From: a virus
Length of the DNA: 33,808 nucleotides
Direction: 5' to 3' (one strand)
IMG/VR virus record: IMGVR_UViG_3300050343_000058
Location: 1-33,808 of that record
Within the stretch, counting starts at the first letter, position 1. Every line of letters begins with the position of its first letter. Positions 28,394-33,808 of the stretch are shown in pieces. Under the pieces are notes generated by a model. That model was given only the letters and a program-made list of their open reading frames with translations, was not told where the DNA came from and did no database searches. Made by a program: the position numbers and the translations under genes.

Positions 28394-28643
28394 TTTCGTC
28401 TTCTTTAGTGTTATAGTTTAAATTTATTTCTCTTGTGTTCAGTTTGTCACTCATTACTGTTAACAACATAAAACCCATATATTCTATTGCTTTTTGTATT
28501 CCTGCACATTCCCAGTATAATTCCTGACTAGAGTATTCTTTCAATAGTTCTCTTAAATCATTTATAGACATACCATCTTCTAAATCATACATAGCAAGAT
28601 TATAATACTCTTCCTTAGTAGCCTTGCCTTTACAATGTTTCAT
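28356..28643 (-). CDS. Small hypothetical protein
   Basis: 95 residues: MKHCKGKATKEEYYNLAMYD, LEDGMSINDLRELLKEYSSQ, LYWECAGIQKAIEYMGFMLL, then a charged tail. Mostly helical. It overlaps the exonuclease-like gene by 14 bases and the DnaA-like gene by 38 bases. No family recognised; perhaps an accessory factor of replication by position. Confidence 0.5.
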   Translation of the reverse strand: MKHCKGKATKEEYYNLAMYDLEDGMSINDLRELLKEYSSQELYWECAGIQKAIEYMGFMLLTVMSDKLNTREINLNYNTKEDENEIKQDITNERD

Positions 28644-29394
28644 GTGTTACATAATTATCCAGATTAGGTATTTCATCTTGAAAGAAATACTTGTACTGTT
28701 CTATTGCCATCTCAAGCTTTTCTGTTCCAGTTCTTATAAACTCATCTGAACAATCACATATCATTATATCTTTAGAATCTTTATCTACTACAACAAATAT
28801 AAAAGCATCTGCATCAAACATCTTCATATATAAAGCAGCTTGAAGGTCATAAGAGAAATGCTTTGCACTCCATCTAAACTTAGTTATATCTCCTGTAGTC
28901 TTTAAGTCTATTATTACGTTACCATTTAAAACATCTGCCTTTCCTCTAAAAGGTATGCCCTCTATCATTTTAGCTTGAGGTACTTCAAACTCAGAGCCTT
29001 GTAATAAATTAGTTACCTCACTACATTTAAGAACTGCATTAGCTATTCTATTAGCATTATTAAATTCACTTCTTGTATATACATTAGCAGAACCTAAATC
29101 AAGAACTGCTTCCTTAAATGCTTTAGTAGCTTTAGAACCCTCTACGATAGTTAAATCCTTTACCTTTTGAGGTTCAAGTACAGATAAATGTACAAGCCTA
29201 CCATCTCTAAGTGGTTGAGCATCCTGATTCACATGAAGCGATTTAAGGTATGCTTTAGGACTTTGTAGTAGTTTCTTAGCTGAAGATGAAGAAAGTGCGT
29301 TAGAACCAAGATAACCATAGTAGAACTCATCGTCATACATTCTTTCTATAAGGTCTAAATACTTCCACTCTTTGTTGTCAAATGTTTTTATCAT
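28630..29394 (-). CDS. PD-(D/E)XK exonuclease-like protein (RecE/Cas4 type)
   Basis: 254 residues. The nuclease core is visible: a start SSSSAKKLLQSPKAYLKSLH, Glu in EVPQAKMIEGIPFRGKADVL, then GKADVLNGNVIIDLKTT with the Asp and D-L-K triad (D163, K165), and a downstream QAALYMKMF helix that in RecB-like nucleases carries the conserved Gln and Tyr. Together with the Erf annealing protein and SSB it would make the classical phage recombination pair, resecting ends for annealing. It overlaps the next gene by 14 bases. Confidence 0.75.
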   Translation of the reverse strand: MIKTFDNKEWKYLDLIERMYDDEFYYGYLGSNALSSSSAKKLLQSPKAYLKSLHVNQDAQPLRDGRLVHLSVLEPQKVKDLTIVEGSKATKAFKEAVLDLGSANVYTRSEFNNANRIANAVLKCSEVTNLLQGSEFEVPQAKMIEGIPFRGKADVLNGNVIIDLKTTGDITKFRWSAKHFSYDLQAALYMKMFDADAFIFVVVDKDSKDIMICDCSDEFIRTGTEKLEMAIEQYKYFFQDEIPNLDNYVTHETL

Positions 29395-29537
29395 AGTTCT
29401 GTTATATGTGAGTTTAATTCTAATATCTCTTCTTTAATCTGTTCCAATAAGTCTAATGTAGTTTCTTCATAACCATCCAACAGGCTTTCTTTAGCAGTAG
29501 ATGCTTTAAGGTAAATTTCTTTTAAGTCTTCTTTCAT
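29391..29537 (-). CDS. Small acidic ORF before the exonuclease-like gene
   Basis: 48 residues: MKEDLKEIYLKASTAKESLL, then DGYEETTLDLLEQIKEEILE. Acidic and helical, probably a coiled coil. Its TGA overlaps the ATG of the exonuclease-like gene (ATGA), which supports translation and coupling. Function unknown; perhaps a partner of the nuclease. Confidence 0.5.
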   Translation of the reverse strand: MKEDLKEIYLKASTAKESLLDGYEETTLDLLEQIKEEILELNSHITEL

Positions 29538-29552
29538 AATTTATATTTTGAG

Positions 29553-29560
29553 CTAATATA
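29553..29560 (-). promoter_or_regulatory. Candidate -7 box TATATTAG before the exonuclease-like genes
   Basis: TATATTAG (29553-29560) is one base from TAnnTTTG and lies 15 bases before the ATG at 29537. No TTG lies 19 bases upstream. Two copies of a GTTAAA/TTAACA-type motif flank the upstream region. Confidence 0.3.
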
Positions 29561-29593
29561 CACTTTTGTTAATTAAATGTTGTTAAAAGTCTG

Positions 29594-29878
29594 TTAAACT
29601 TTATTCTCATTCTCAATCTCCTTCTGTAGATTTGCTAATGCTCTCCAAGCAACTTTGGCAGAATGTTTGATACCATCTGAGTCTGTTGTACCAGCTTCAA
29701 GTAAATGTCTAGCAAGTGCATCTAATTCATCACCAGACTTACTTCTATCCCAATGTAAAGGTTTGTCTGGATTATGCTGATAGTTTCCTGCATAACTACA
29801 TTTAGCTACTTCTCTAATTGCATCAGGAAAGTAATTCAGTACTCCTGAGTAAACAGGTATTTTCTTTCTCTCTGTCAT
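29594..29878 (-). CDS. dATP/dGTP diphosphohydrolase domain protein
   Basis: 94 residues matching, by recognisable order, the small phage family labelled dATP/dGTP diphosphohydrolase N-terminal domain (DUF5664): YSGVLNYFPDAIREVAKCSY, AGNYQHNPDKPLHWDRSKSG, DELDALARHLLEAGTTDSDG, HSAKVAWRALANLQKEIE. The aligned His and Asp residues are those expected of the family. It would adjust the dNTP pool during phage replication. No PurZ-type gene is present, so there is no sign of a Z-containing genome. It lies 48 bases after the preceding nuclease gene. Confidence 0.75.
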   Translation of the reverse strand: MTERKKIPVYSGVLNYFPDAIREVAKCSYAGNYQHNPDKPLHWDRSKSGDELDALARHLLEAGTTDSDGIKHSAKVAWRALANLQKEIENENKV

Positions 29879-29926
29879 TATATATATAATTTACGTTAAC
29901 ATTATAAGAAGAACTCATAGTCCACT

Positions 29927-30331
29927 TTAAAAGGATAACTTCTTTATCTCCCATGATTCTCCTAGTTTATTTAATACTTCTAATAAAGGACCTGTTCTTT
30001 CTGACCATTTACCTTTATAGTAACATACTTCTACAGTACATTCATTTAAAGGAATATCCCTTGTGTCATCTTTAAAAGAGTGAACAACTTTCAGCACAAT
30101 AGCTTTATCTTGATTGTGCCAAGAATCGTTTATTCTTTCTAATAACAATCTTTGACCCATAGGAATCCTGTTCCCCTTTCCTTTAACCTCAATTAATATT
30201 AAGGCATCGTTATTAAATTCAAGTACAGCATCAATGTCAGAAGGATGTATCTTTCCGTTTTGTATACCAGTGAAATCAATAACCTGTTTAACTTGCTTCG
30301 AGTTTCTTATAAGTGATTTATCTGTAGGCAT
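29927..30331 (-). CDS. PD-(D/E)XK nuclease-like protein, restriction-endonuclease fold
   Basis: 134 residues. The segment HPSDIDAVLEFNNDALILIE followed by VKGKG gives Asp, Glu-x-Lys (IEVKGKG) in the spacing of a PD-(D/E)XK active site, with QRLLLERINDSWHNQDKAIV behind it as the supporting helix. It could be a Holliday junction or DNA repair nuclease of the Hjc/VRR-NUC kind, or a structure-specific endonuclease. It overlaps the Cys-rich gene by 14 bases, which suggests a shared pathway. It acts in the cytoplasm on DNA. Confidence 0.65.
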   Translation of the reverse strand: MPTDKSLIRNSKQVKQVIDFTGIQNGKIHPSDIDAVLEFNNDALILIEVKGKGNRIPMGQRLLLERINDSWHNQDKAIVLKVVHSFKDDTRDIPLNECTVEVCYYKGKWSERTGPLLEVLNKLGESWEIKKLSF

Positions 30332-30737
30332 CTACAACTTTTTTTAGCCTTAACACTACTGTTCTAACACAAGAAGAACAAGATGAAGGTTTGTTATTTT
30401 TATTAAATATTCTATTGCTTATTTGATAAAGTGATTTTATCTCCTCATTATTTAAAACATTCTTGTTCTTTGAGAACAAAGTAATTAAATAATCATACTC
30501 TTCTTCATTTAAACATTCTAACTTATTATGTCTAAATACCTTATTAAGCTTTTCTTTTCTAGCATCACATCCACAATCTTCTCCAGCTATAAACTTTACA
30601 AGCTTCTTAATTCCTGTTGCTTCTGTAATCTTTTCAATATCATCTCCTAATCCTTTTGATTTTGTTTCTTGTACTGCATCAAAGTTCTTCTTCCATTCTT
30701 TGTATGCTTTGGTTCTTTTGTCTTTTGGTTCTTTCAT
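30318..30737 (-). CDS. Cys-rich conserved phage protein of unknown function
   Basis: 139 residues. After a basic start (MKEPKDKRTKAYKEWKKNFD) comes TEATGIKKLVKFIAGEDCGC, DARKEKLNKVFRHNKLECLN and EEEYDYLITLF, then a C-terminal CSSC with another basic stretch. The GEDCGCDARKEKLN part is common to Bacteroidota phage proteins near recombination genes, function unknown. The four Cys could bind a metal or an iron-sulfur cluster. It lies directly upstream of the PD-(D/E)XK gene and overlaps it. Confidence 0.6.
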   Translation of the reverse strand: MKEPKDKRTKAYKEWKKNFDAVQETKSKGLGDDIEKITEATGIKKLVKFIAGEDCGCDARKEKLNKVFRHNKLECLNEEEYDYLITLFSKNKNVLNNEEIKSLYQISNRIFNKNNKPSSCSSCVRTVVLRLKKVVDAYR

Positions 30738-30740
30738 AAT

Positions 30741-30899
30741 TTATTTATTTTTATTTGATATTAAAACACCATTTCTTTTTACTTTAGGACTTCTTTCTCT
30801 TTCTAACAAAGATTCTTTTTGTAGCCTTTTCCTAGCCTTTTGAGCCTTAGACGTTGCTTTGATATGTTTTTGTCCTTTTAATGGTTTAAATTGTCTCAT
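30741..30899 (-). CDS. Small very basic protein
   Basis: 52 residues: MRQFKPLKGQKHIKATSKAQ, then KARKRLQKESLLERERSPKV. Highly basic (about a third Lys/Arg). The ATG overlaps the stop of the sigma-like gene (ATGA). A DNA- or RNA-binding role is likely from composition, but no family is recognised. Confidence 0.5.
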   Translation of the reverse strand: MRQFKPLKGQKHIKATSKAQKARKRLQKESLLERERSPKVKRNGVLISNKNK

Positions 30900-31453
30900 A
30901 ATAAATGATAATCTCCGTTTAAGTAATCCTCTATATCTTCTATAAACTTGTCTTTTAGTATTGCTCTATAATTCTTTATAGAATTAAATATGCTAGTTAA
31001 ACTTATATTTGTTCCTTTGGATATTTGCCTTAAAGACATATTTCCTGAATAATAAGTATTACATAGTTTAGCATCATAGCTATGCCAAGAATTAATCTCT
31101 CTAGCTAACTTCATTGTTATTTTATAGAATGCTTCTTCCTTCTCTGTTTCAGTGTCTGAATATAAATACTCTGCTGTATGTATTGTATCTGCATCATCTG
31201 TTTCAATGTAACTAAAGAAAGTATATTTGTTTTTAGCTTTCTTATAATCAGTATATAAGTTTCTTAATGTGACATATATGTAAAATCTATTTACATCATC
31301 ATCACCATACATTATCTTTCTTTTATCAGTAACTAATCTGTTTATCTTTAAATACATTTCCTGTACTATATCTTCACAAAGATGTCTAGGACATCCCATA
31401 TTAGAAACCATCTTTACCCATAATAGATGATTCTTAGCCAACAATTCTAACAT
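30896..31453 (-). CDS. Sigma-70-like (ECF-type) RNA polymerase factor
   Basis: 185 residues with the layout of a small sigma factor: region 2 near residues 27-70 (EDIVQEMYLKINRLV and RFYIYVTLRNLYTDYKKAK, matching the EDxxQExx signature of sigma region 2) and a C-terminal helix-turn-helix (about 140-170, SLRQISKGTNISLTSIFNSI). It would direct host RNA polymerase to phage promoters at a later stage. The recurring TTG-N19-TATATTGCAGTAA promoters (1009, 33615) are natural candidate targets. It lies between the resolvase and the basic peptide and is coupled to both (1- and 4-base gaps). The family is weakly conserved here. Confidence 0.7.
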   Translation of the reverse strand: MLELLAKNHLLWVKMVSNMGCPRHLCEDIVQEMYLKINRLVTDKRKIMYGDDDVNRFYIYVTLRNLYTDYKKAKNKYTFFSYIETDDADTIHTAEYLYSDTETEKEEAFYKITMKLAREINSWHSYDAKLCNTYYSGNMSLRQISKGTNISLTSIFNSIKNYRAILKDKFIEDIEDYLNGDYHLL

Positions 31454-31454
31454 A

Positions 31455-31865
31455 CTAATATTTAAGTATTAAAGTTATTAAATTCTCTTTGTCATAGTAC
31501 TTCTCAAGATTCTTTATCTTAACGATATTCTGGTCTTGTTCAAATACAATGCCTTCAAGTGCATCCATGAATGCTTTGTTTAAATTGTCGTGTAGGTCTG
31601 GTTTTGTGGTTTTTGGAACTTTACCTGTTCTTCTCTTCTTGGGTGTAGATTTGAGATATTCAAATTGATATGATAATCTCTGTATTGTTATTTCTGTACC
31701 AGCAGGAATCATTTCAAATCCTTTTGGTAATTGAGCTATAGCTAAAGCTCTTATTGCAACTTGGTAATTAATTATTTTCTTAGGTTTATAGGCAATATTA
31801 TTCCTGCCAATTCTGACTGATTGATGTGGAACGGGCTTTATATTAAACGTAAGCTTTAGTTGCAT
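31455..31865 (-). CDS. rusA: RusA-like Holliday junction resolvase
   Basis: 136 residues. The RusA signature KPDLHDNLNKAFMDALEG at 88-105 supplies the Asp residues and Lys that bind metal and cleave junctions (canonically KPDxDNLxKxxxDAL), here with one extra residue between the D and DNL. FEQDQNIVKI follows at the position of the usual acidic pair. The N-terminal half is the standard beta fold (QLKLTFNIKPVPHQSVRIGR). It would resolve recombination intermediates before packaging. It lies after the ATPase (23-base overlap). Confidence 0.8.
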   Translation of the reverse strand: MQLKLTFNIKPVPHQSVRIGRNNIAYKPKKIINYQVAIRALAIAQLPKGFEMIPAGTEITIQRLSYQFEYLKSTPKKRRTGKVPKTTKPDLHDNLNKAFMDALEGIVFEQDQNIVKIKNLEKYYDKENLITLILKY

Positions 31866-32703
31866 TTATATTACTATCTTCTATTATATTATATAAGTCA
31901 TCAACTATCTCAGGATGACCTTGTTTATTTATTTTAAAGCTAAACTTATCAAAAGGAAATCCTCTACTCCTTCTGCATTTAACTGTAACCATTTCATCGT
32001 TTACTGTGTTTAATTCTAATTGTATCTGTGTCTCTGCTTTCTTCTCTAAGTAAGAACCTAAATGTCCTGTAGGTTTCTCTGTTCCATAATTACTATGTAT
32101 TACTGTAACTATATGACAATTTAATTCTTCAGTCCACTTCATTAGCTTTTGTATAACCATACTAGATTCATCTAGGTTGTTTACATCAGAAACTAAATCA
32201 GCTATACCATCTATTACAACTAATCCTGCATCTTGAACCTTATGATATAAAAAGTATTCTATAAAATTTAATCTATCTCTATTGTTTAAAGTTCTAAGTC
32301 CAAAGGTATGATAACATTCATCACTCAAGCCCGTCATATCTAAGACTCTTCTAAATACTTTCTGAGCGTGAAACCTACCTTGTTCTGTATCAAAGTGTAC
32401 TAAACATCTTCCTTTTCTGTGACCTATCATTCCTTTTGCGTGGCTATCTAATTGTCCTTTAAGATATACTGCTGATAATAAACTAACAAAGAAAGTCTTC
32501 TTGCTTTTAGGAGGAGCAGCAATAAAAGAGAAGTTACCATAAGTACCTATTGGTATTGGATATACTTCTTTACCTGCCATAAAATTTCCCATGCTTATCG
32601 CTATTGGAGGATATTTAACTTCTTTATTAGGGTCAATATATGCTTTATCCTCGATATATTGCATATACTGTTGTTCCTCATTTGTATAATCTTTTATTGT
32701 CAT
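31843..32703 (-). CDS. RecA-fold replicative ATPase (RepA/AAA_25-like)
   Basis: 286 residues with the P-loop ATPase order: a degenerate Walker A APPKSKKT (63-70) instead of GxxGxGKT, an acidic DTEQ at 105-108, Walker B LVVIDGIADL (161-170), HSNYG at 203-207, and GHLGSYLEKKAET. This is the phage AAA_25/RepA-like type that hexamerises as a helicase or helicase loader. The change to S-K-K-T in the P-loop is shared by several phage members. It lies behind a terminator and is followed by RusA; together with the SSB-like and DnaA-like proteins it forms the replication module. Confidence 0.75.
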   Translation of the reverse strand: MTIKDYTNEEQQYMQYIEDKAYIDPNKEVKYPPIAISMGNFMAGKEVYPIPIGTYGNFSFIAAPPKSKKTFFVSLLSAVYLKGQLDSHAKGMIGHRKGRCLVHFDTEQGRFHAQKVFRRVLDMTGLSDECYHTFGLRTLNNRDRLNFIEYFLYHKVQDAGLVVIDGIADLVSDVNNLDESSMVIQKLMKWTEELNCHIVTVIHSNYGTEKPTGHLGSYLEKKAETQIQLELNTVNDEMVTVKCRRSRGFPFDKFSFKINKQGHPEIVDDLYNIIEDSNINATKAYV

Positions 32704-32721
32704 TGTGTGTGTTTATGAAAA

Positions 32722-32748
32722 TAAAAGGGGGAAATTAATCCCCCTGAT
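32722..32748 (-). terminator. Rho-independent terminator after the SSB-like gene
   Basis: On the minus strand GGGGG and CCCCC pair around ATTAATTT, followed by TTTTATTTT. It divides the Erf-SSB pair from the ATPase and following genes and probably sets a different expression level for the abundant SSB. Confidence 0.75.
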
Positions 32749-32751
32749 AAA

Positions 32752-33039
32752 TTAAAATAAGTCTCCCTCTGCTGATACTTCAGTAGGTTGAGCTTCTTTC
32801 TCTGCGTTTACAATAGAGCCATTGTTCCAGAATACTTTTCCGTTTCCTAGATACTGCTTAGGCTTTCCAGCCTTTCTCTCTTCTTGTGTTTGTGCATCAA
32901 ACATAGAAACATTGTTTCCATATTTAGTTTCATCGTTAACAGCAACAGTGAAGTTATAATAAACTCCCTTTTTACCTTTAACGAACTTTTCTTTAGGTAA
33001 TTTACTTACATCTAAAGACATTGAAATTAGTCCTGCCAT
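32752..33039 (-). CDS. Single-stranded DNA-binding-like protein
   Basis: 95 residues with a compact beta domain (MSLDVSKLPKEKFVKGKKGV, YYNFTVAVNDE, NVSMFDAQTQEE, YLGNGKVFW) and a disordered acidic tail ending in EGDLF. The tail resembles the acidic, aromatic end of bacterial SSB that binds partner proteins. It follows the Erf gene by 3 bases, the normal arrangement of phage annealing proteins and SSB. It would coat single strands during recombination and replication. The OB-fold assignment is by appearance, not by a motif match. Confidence 0.6.
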   Translation of the reverse strand: MAGLISMSLDVSKLPKEKFVKGKKGVYYNFTVAVNDETKYGNNVSMFDAQTQEERKAGKPKQYLGNGKVFWNNGSIVNAEKEAQPTEVSAEGDLF

Positions 33040-33042
33040 AAT

Positions 33043-33597
33043 TTAAGATTTAATATTAGTTAATTTAGTTTCTACAGTTTTAGATATATTGAATTTCTTT
33101 TTTATATCTAAAATCTTTCCTCCTTTTTTAATGTGTGCTATTGCTTTGTTAAATTCAGGGGTACCTTCATTAAGCCATTTAAGACTTGAAGTTGCGTGAG
33201 TGTTAGTTGAATCAGCATCTTTAGTATCATCAATTAACAATAAGCCATTTAAAGCATACTTTCTAGCATAAGAACTAGAGCTGCCAAATGACTGAGATAT
33301 ATCCATACCTTTCTTATTAATATCAATACCAGCTTGTGCAACTGATTCAATCTTACCATCTGTGCCATGTAGTATAGCTCTTGCTTCTACATAACAAATT
33401 CCTGATGGTGTTTCATTAATTGTGTCAGTTAAAGTTATAGATAACTCATACTTACTCAACAATGGTTTTACAGCTTCCAAAATGTCTTCTTGGTTTCTGT
33501 ATCTGTACTTACCAAAACTATTGTATTGGCTTTTAGGTGCTTTTAATTCTGACTGAATTGCAATTACCTTTTGTTCAAAATTTAATGTTTTCGACAT
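33043..33597 (-). CDS. erf: Erf-family single-strand annealing protein
   Basis: 184 residues with the two conserved parts of the Erf family: YNSFGKYRYRNQEDILEAVK (25-44) and QSFGSSSSYARKYALNGLLL (102-121), followed by DDTKDAD. Erf proteins anneal complementary strands and circularise or recombine phage genomes; the last 60 residues are a variable helical tail with HIKKGGKILDIKKKFN. It is the first gene behind a clear promoter (33615-33644) and precedes the SSB-like gene. With the PD-(D/E)XK exonuclease it completes a recombination system. Confidence 0.85.
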   Translation of the reverse strand: MSKTLNFEQKVIAIQSELKAPKSQYNSFGKYRYRNQEDILEAVKPLLSKYELSITLTDTINETPSGICYVEARAILHGTDGKIESVAQAGIDINKKGMDISQSFGSSSSYARKYALNGLLLIDDTKDADSTNTHATSSLKWLNEGTPEFNKAIAHIKKGGKILDIKKKFNISKTVETKLTNIKS

Positions 33598-33614
33598 ACT
33601 TTGTTTGTTTTACT

Positions 33615-33644
33615 GCAATATACAACTTTATTTTATATCTACAA
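33615..33644 (-). promoter_or_regulatory. Promoter TTG-N19-TATATTGC for erf
   Basis: TTG (33642-33644) and TATATTGC (33615-33622) are separated by exactly 19 bases, with TTTGTAG at the start and the extension TATATTGCAGTAA, as at 1009-1038. It lies 18 bases before the Erf ATG. Its -33 element lies in the coding sequence of the junction-spanning ORF. Confidence 0.6.
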
Positions 33645-33808
33645 ATCGATTAGATACAACCTCAGTGGTTAAGTCGTCTACTGCTTGTTTATAATAGTTT
33701 AATTCTGAGGATTTATACATAACTTTTAATTGTAATTCATTTACATAAAAAGCTAGTTCGTTTAACTGAGTTATAATAGTATCAATGTGTCTAGCACTTA
33801 TTCTACCT
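33628..33808 (-). CDS. Junction-spanning hypothetical protein, C-terminal part
   Basis: 59 residues open from position 33807 (frame set by the junction) to a TAA at 33628: SARHIDTIITQLNELAFYVN, ELQLKVMYKSSELNYYKQAV, DDLTTEVVSNRFVDIK. Joined to the part at 1-98 this is one 92-residue protein. Helical, without a recognised domain. The end of the gene holds the -33 element of the Erf promoter. Confidence 0.7.
   Translation of the reverse strand, partial: GRISARHIDTIITQLNELAFYVNELQLKVMYKSSELNYYKQAVDDLTTEVVSNRFVDIK

Noticed and set aside
29594-29878. Sign of a 2-aminoadenine (Z) genome
   Set aside because: The diphosphohydrolase-like protein alone is not enough; no PurZ-like or special polymerase gene is found.
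1-33808. Integrated prophage or temperate phage
   Set aside because: No integrase, repressor, attachment site or host flank is seen, and the ends join to each other.

Overview
The window reads as a complete, circularly closed phage genome of 33,808 bp. It is AT-rich, every convincing gene lies on the minus strand, and it carries terminase, portal, capsid, tail tape measure, tail fibre, endolysin, holin and recombination genes. I found no integrase, repressor, rRNA or tRNA, so a lytic tailed phage of siphovirus type is most likely. The host is probably a marine member of the Bacteroidota (Flavobacteriia). The reasons are promoters of the form TTG-N19-TAnnTTTG, A-rich leaders with no Shine-Dalgarno sequence, and protein families I associate with Cellulophaga, Polaribacter and uncultured marine flavophages. 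Circularity is supported directly: an ORF that runs off position 1 continues in frame from position 33808 and gives a coherent 92-residue protein.

In transcription order (right to left, through the ends): (1) Replication, recombination and packaging, from 475 through the junction and down to about 26.07 kb. It holds two small ORFs, the junction ORF, Erf annealing protein, SSB-like protein, RecA-fold ATPase, RusA resolvase, sigma-like factor, a basic peptide, a Cys-rich protein, a PD-(D/E)XK protein, dATP/dGTP diphosphohydrolase, an exonuclease-like nuclease, a DnaA domain-IV protein, and small and large terminase. (2) An accessory block of small genes, 25.74 to 22.28 kb, mostly of unknown function. 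(3) A roughly 0.75 kb non-coding region (21.48-22.22 kb) with hairpins and palindromes, probably the late control region. (4) Late structural genes, 21.48 to 3.5 kb, in an unusual order: tail assembly chaperones, tail terminator, neck protein, tail proteins, tape measure, head protease, scaffold, major capsid, tail-tube-like protein, portal, connector, then a very long fibre with a self-cleaving chaperone domain. (5) Lysis, 3.46 to 0.6 kb: small membrane proteins, a secreted thioredoxin-like protein, M15 endolysin, holin, and last, behind its own promoter, a degenerate M15 homologue lacking two zinc ligands.

The most unusual feature is a 12-base repeat (TTAAACATAGTA on the transcribed strand). 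It occurs in four clusters of two to four copies plus a degenerate single copy. All have the same orientation and sit directly after stop codons at the ends of gene modules, several just before a terminator. Other notable points are a recurring promoter next to a phage-encoded sigma-like factor, an overlapping tail-chaperone gene pair that suggests a programmed -1 frameshift, and many single-base frame changes in genes that must be intact (both terminase subunits, tape measure, tail proteins). The frame changes look mainly like long-read sequence errors, but in both terminase genes they fall on the same heptamer, CTTAAAC.
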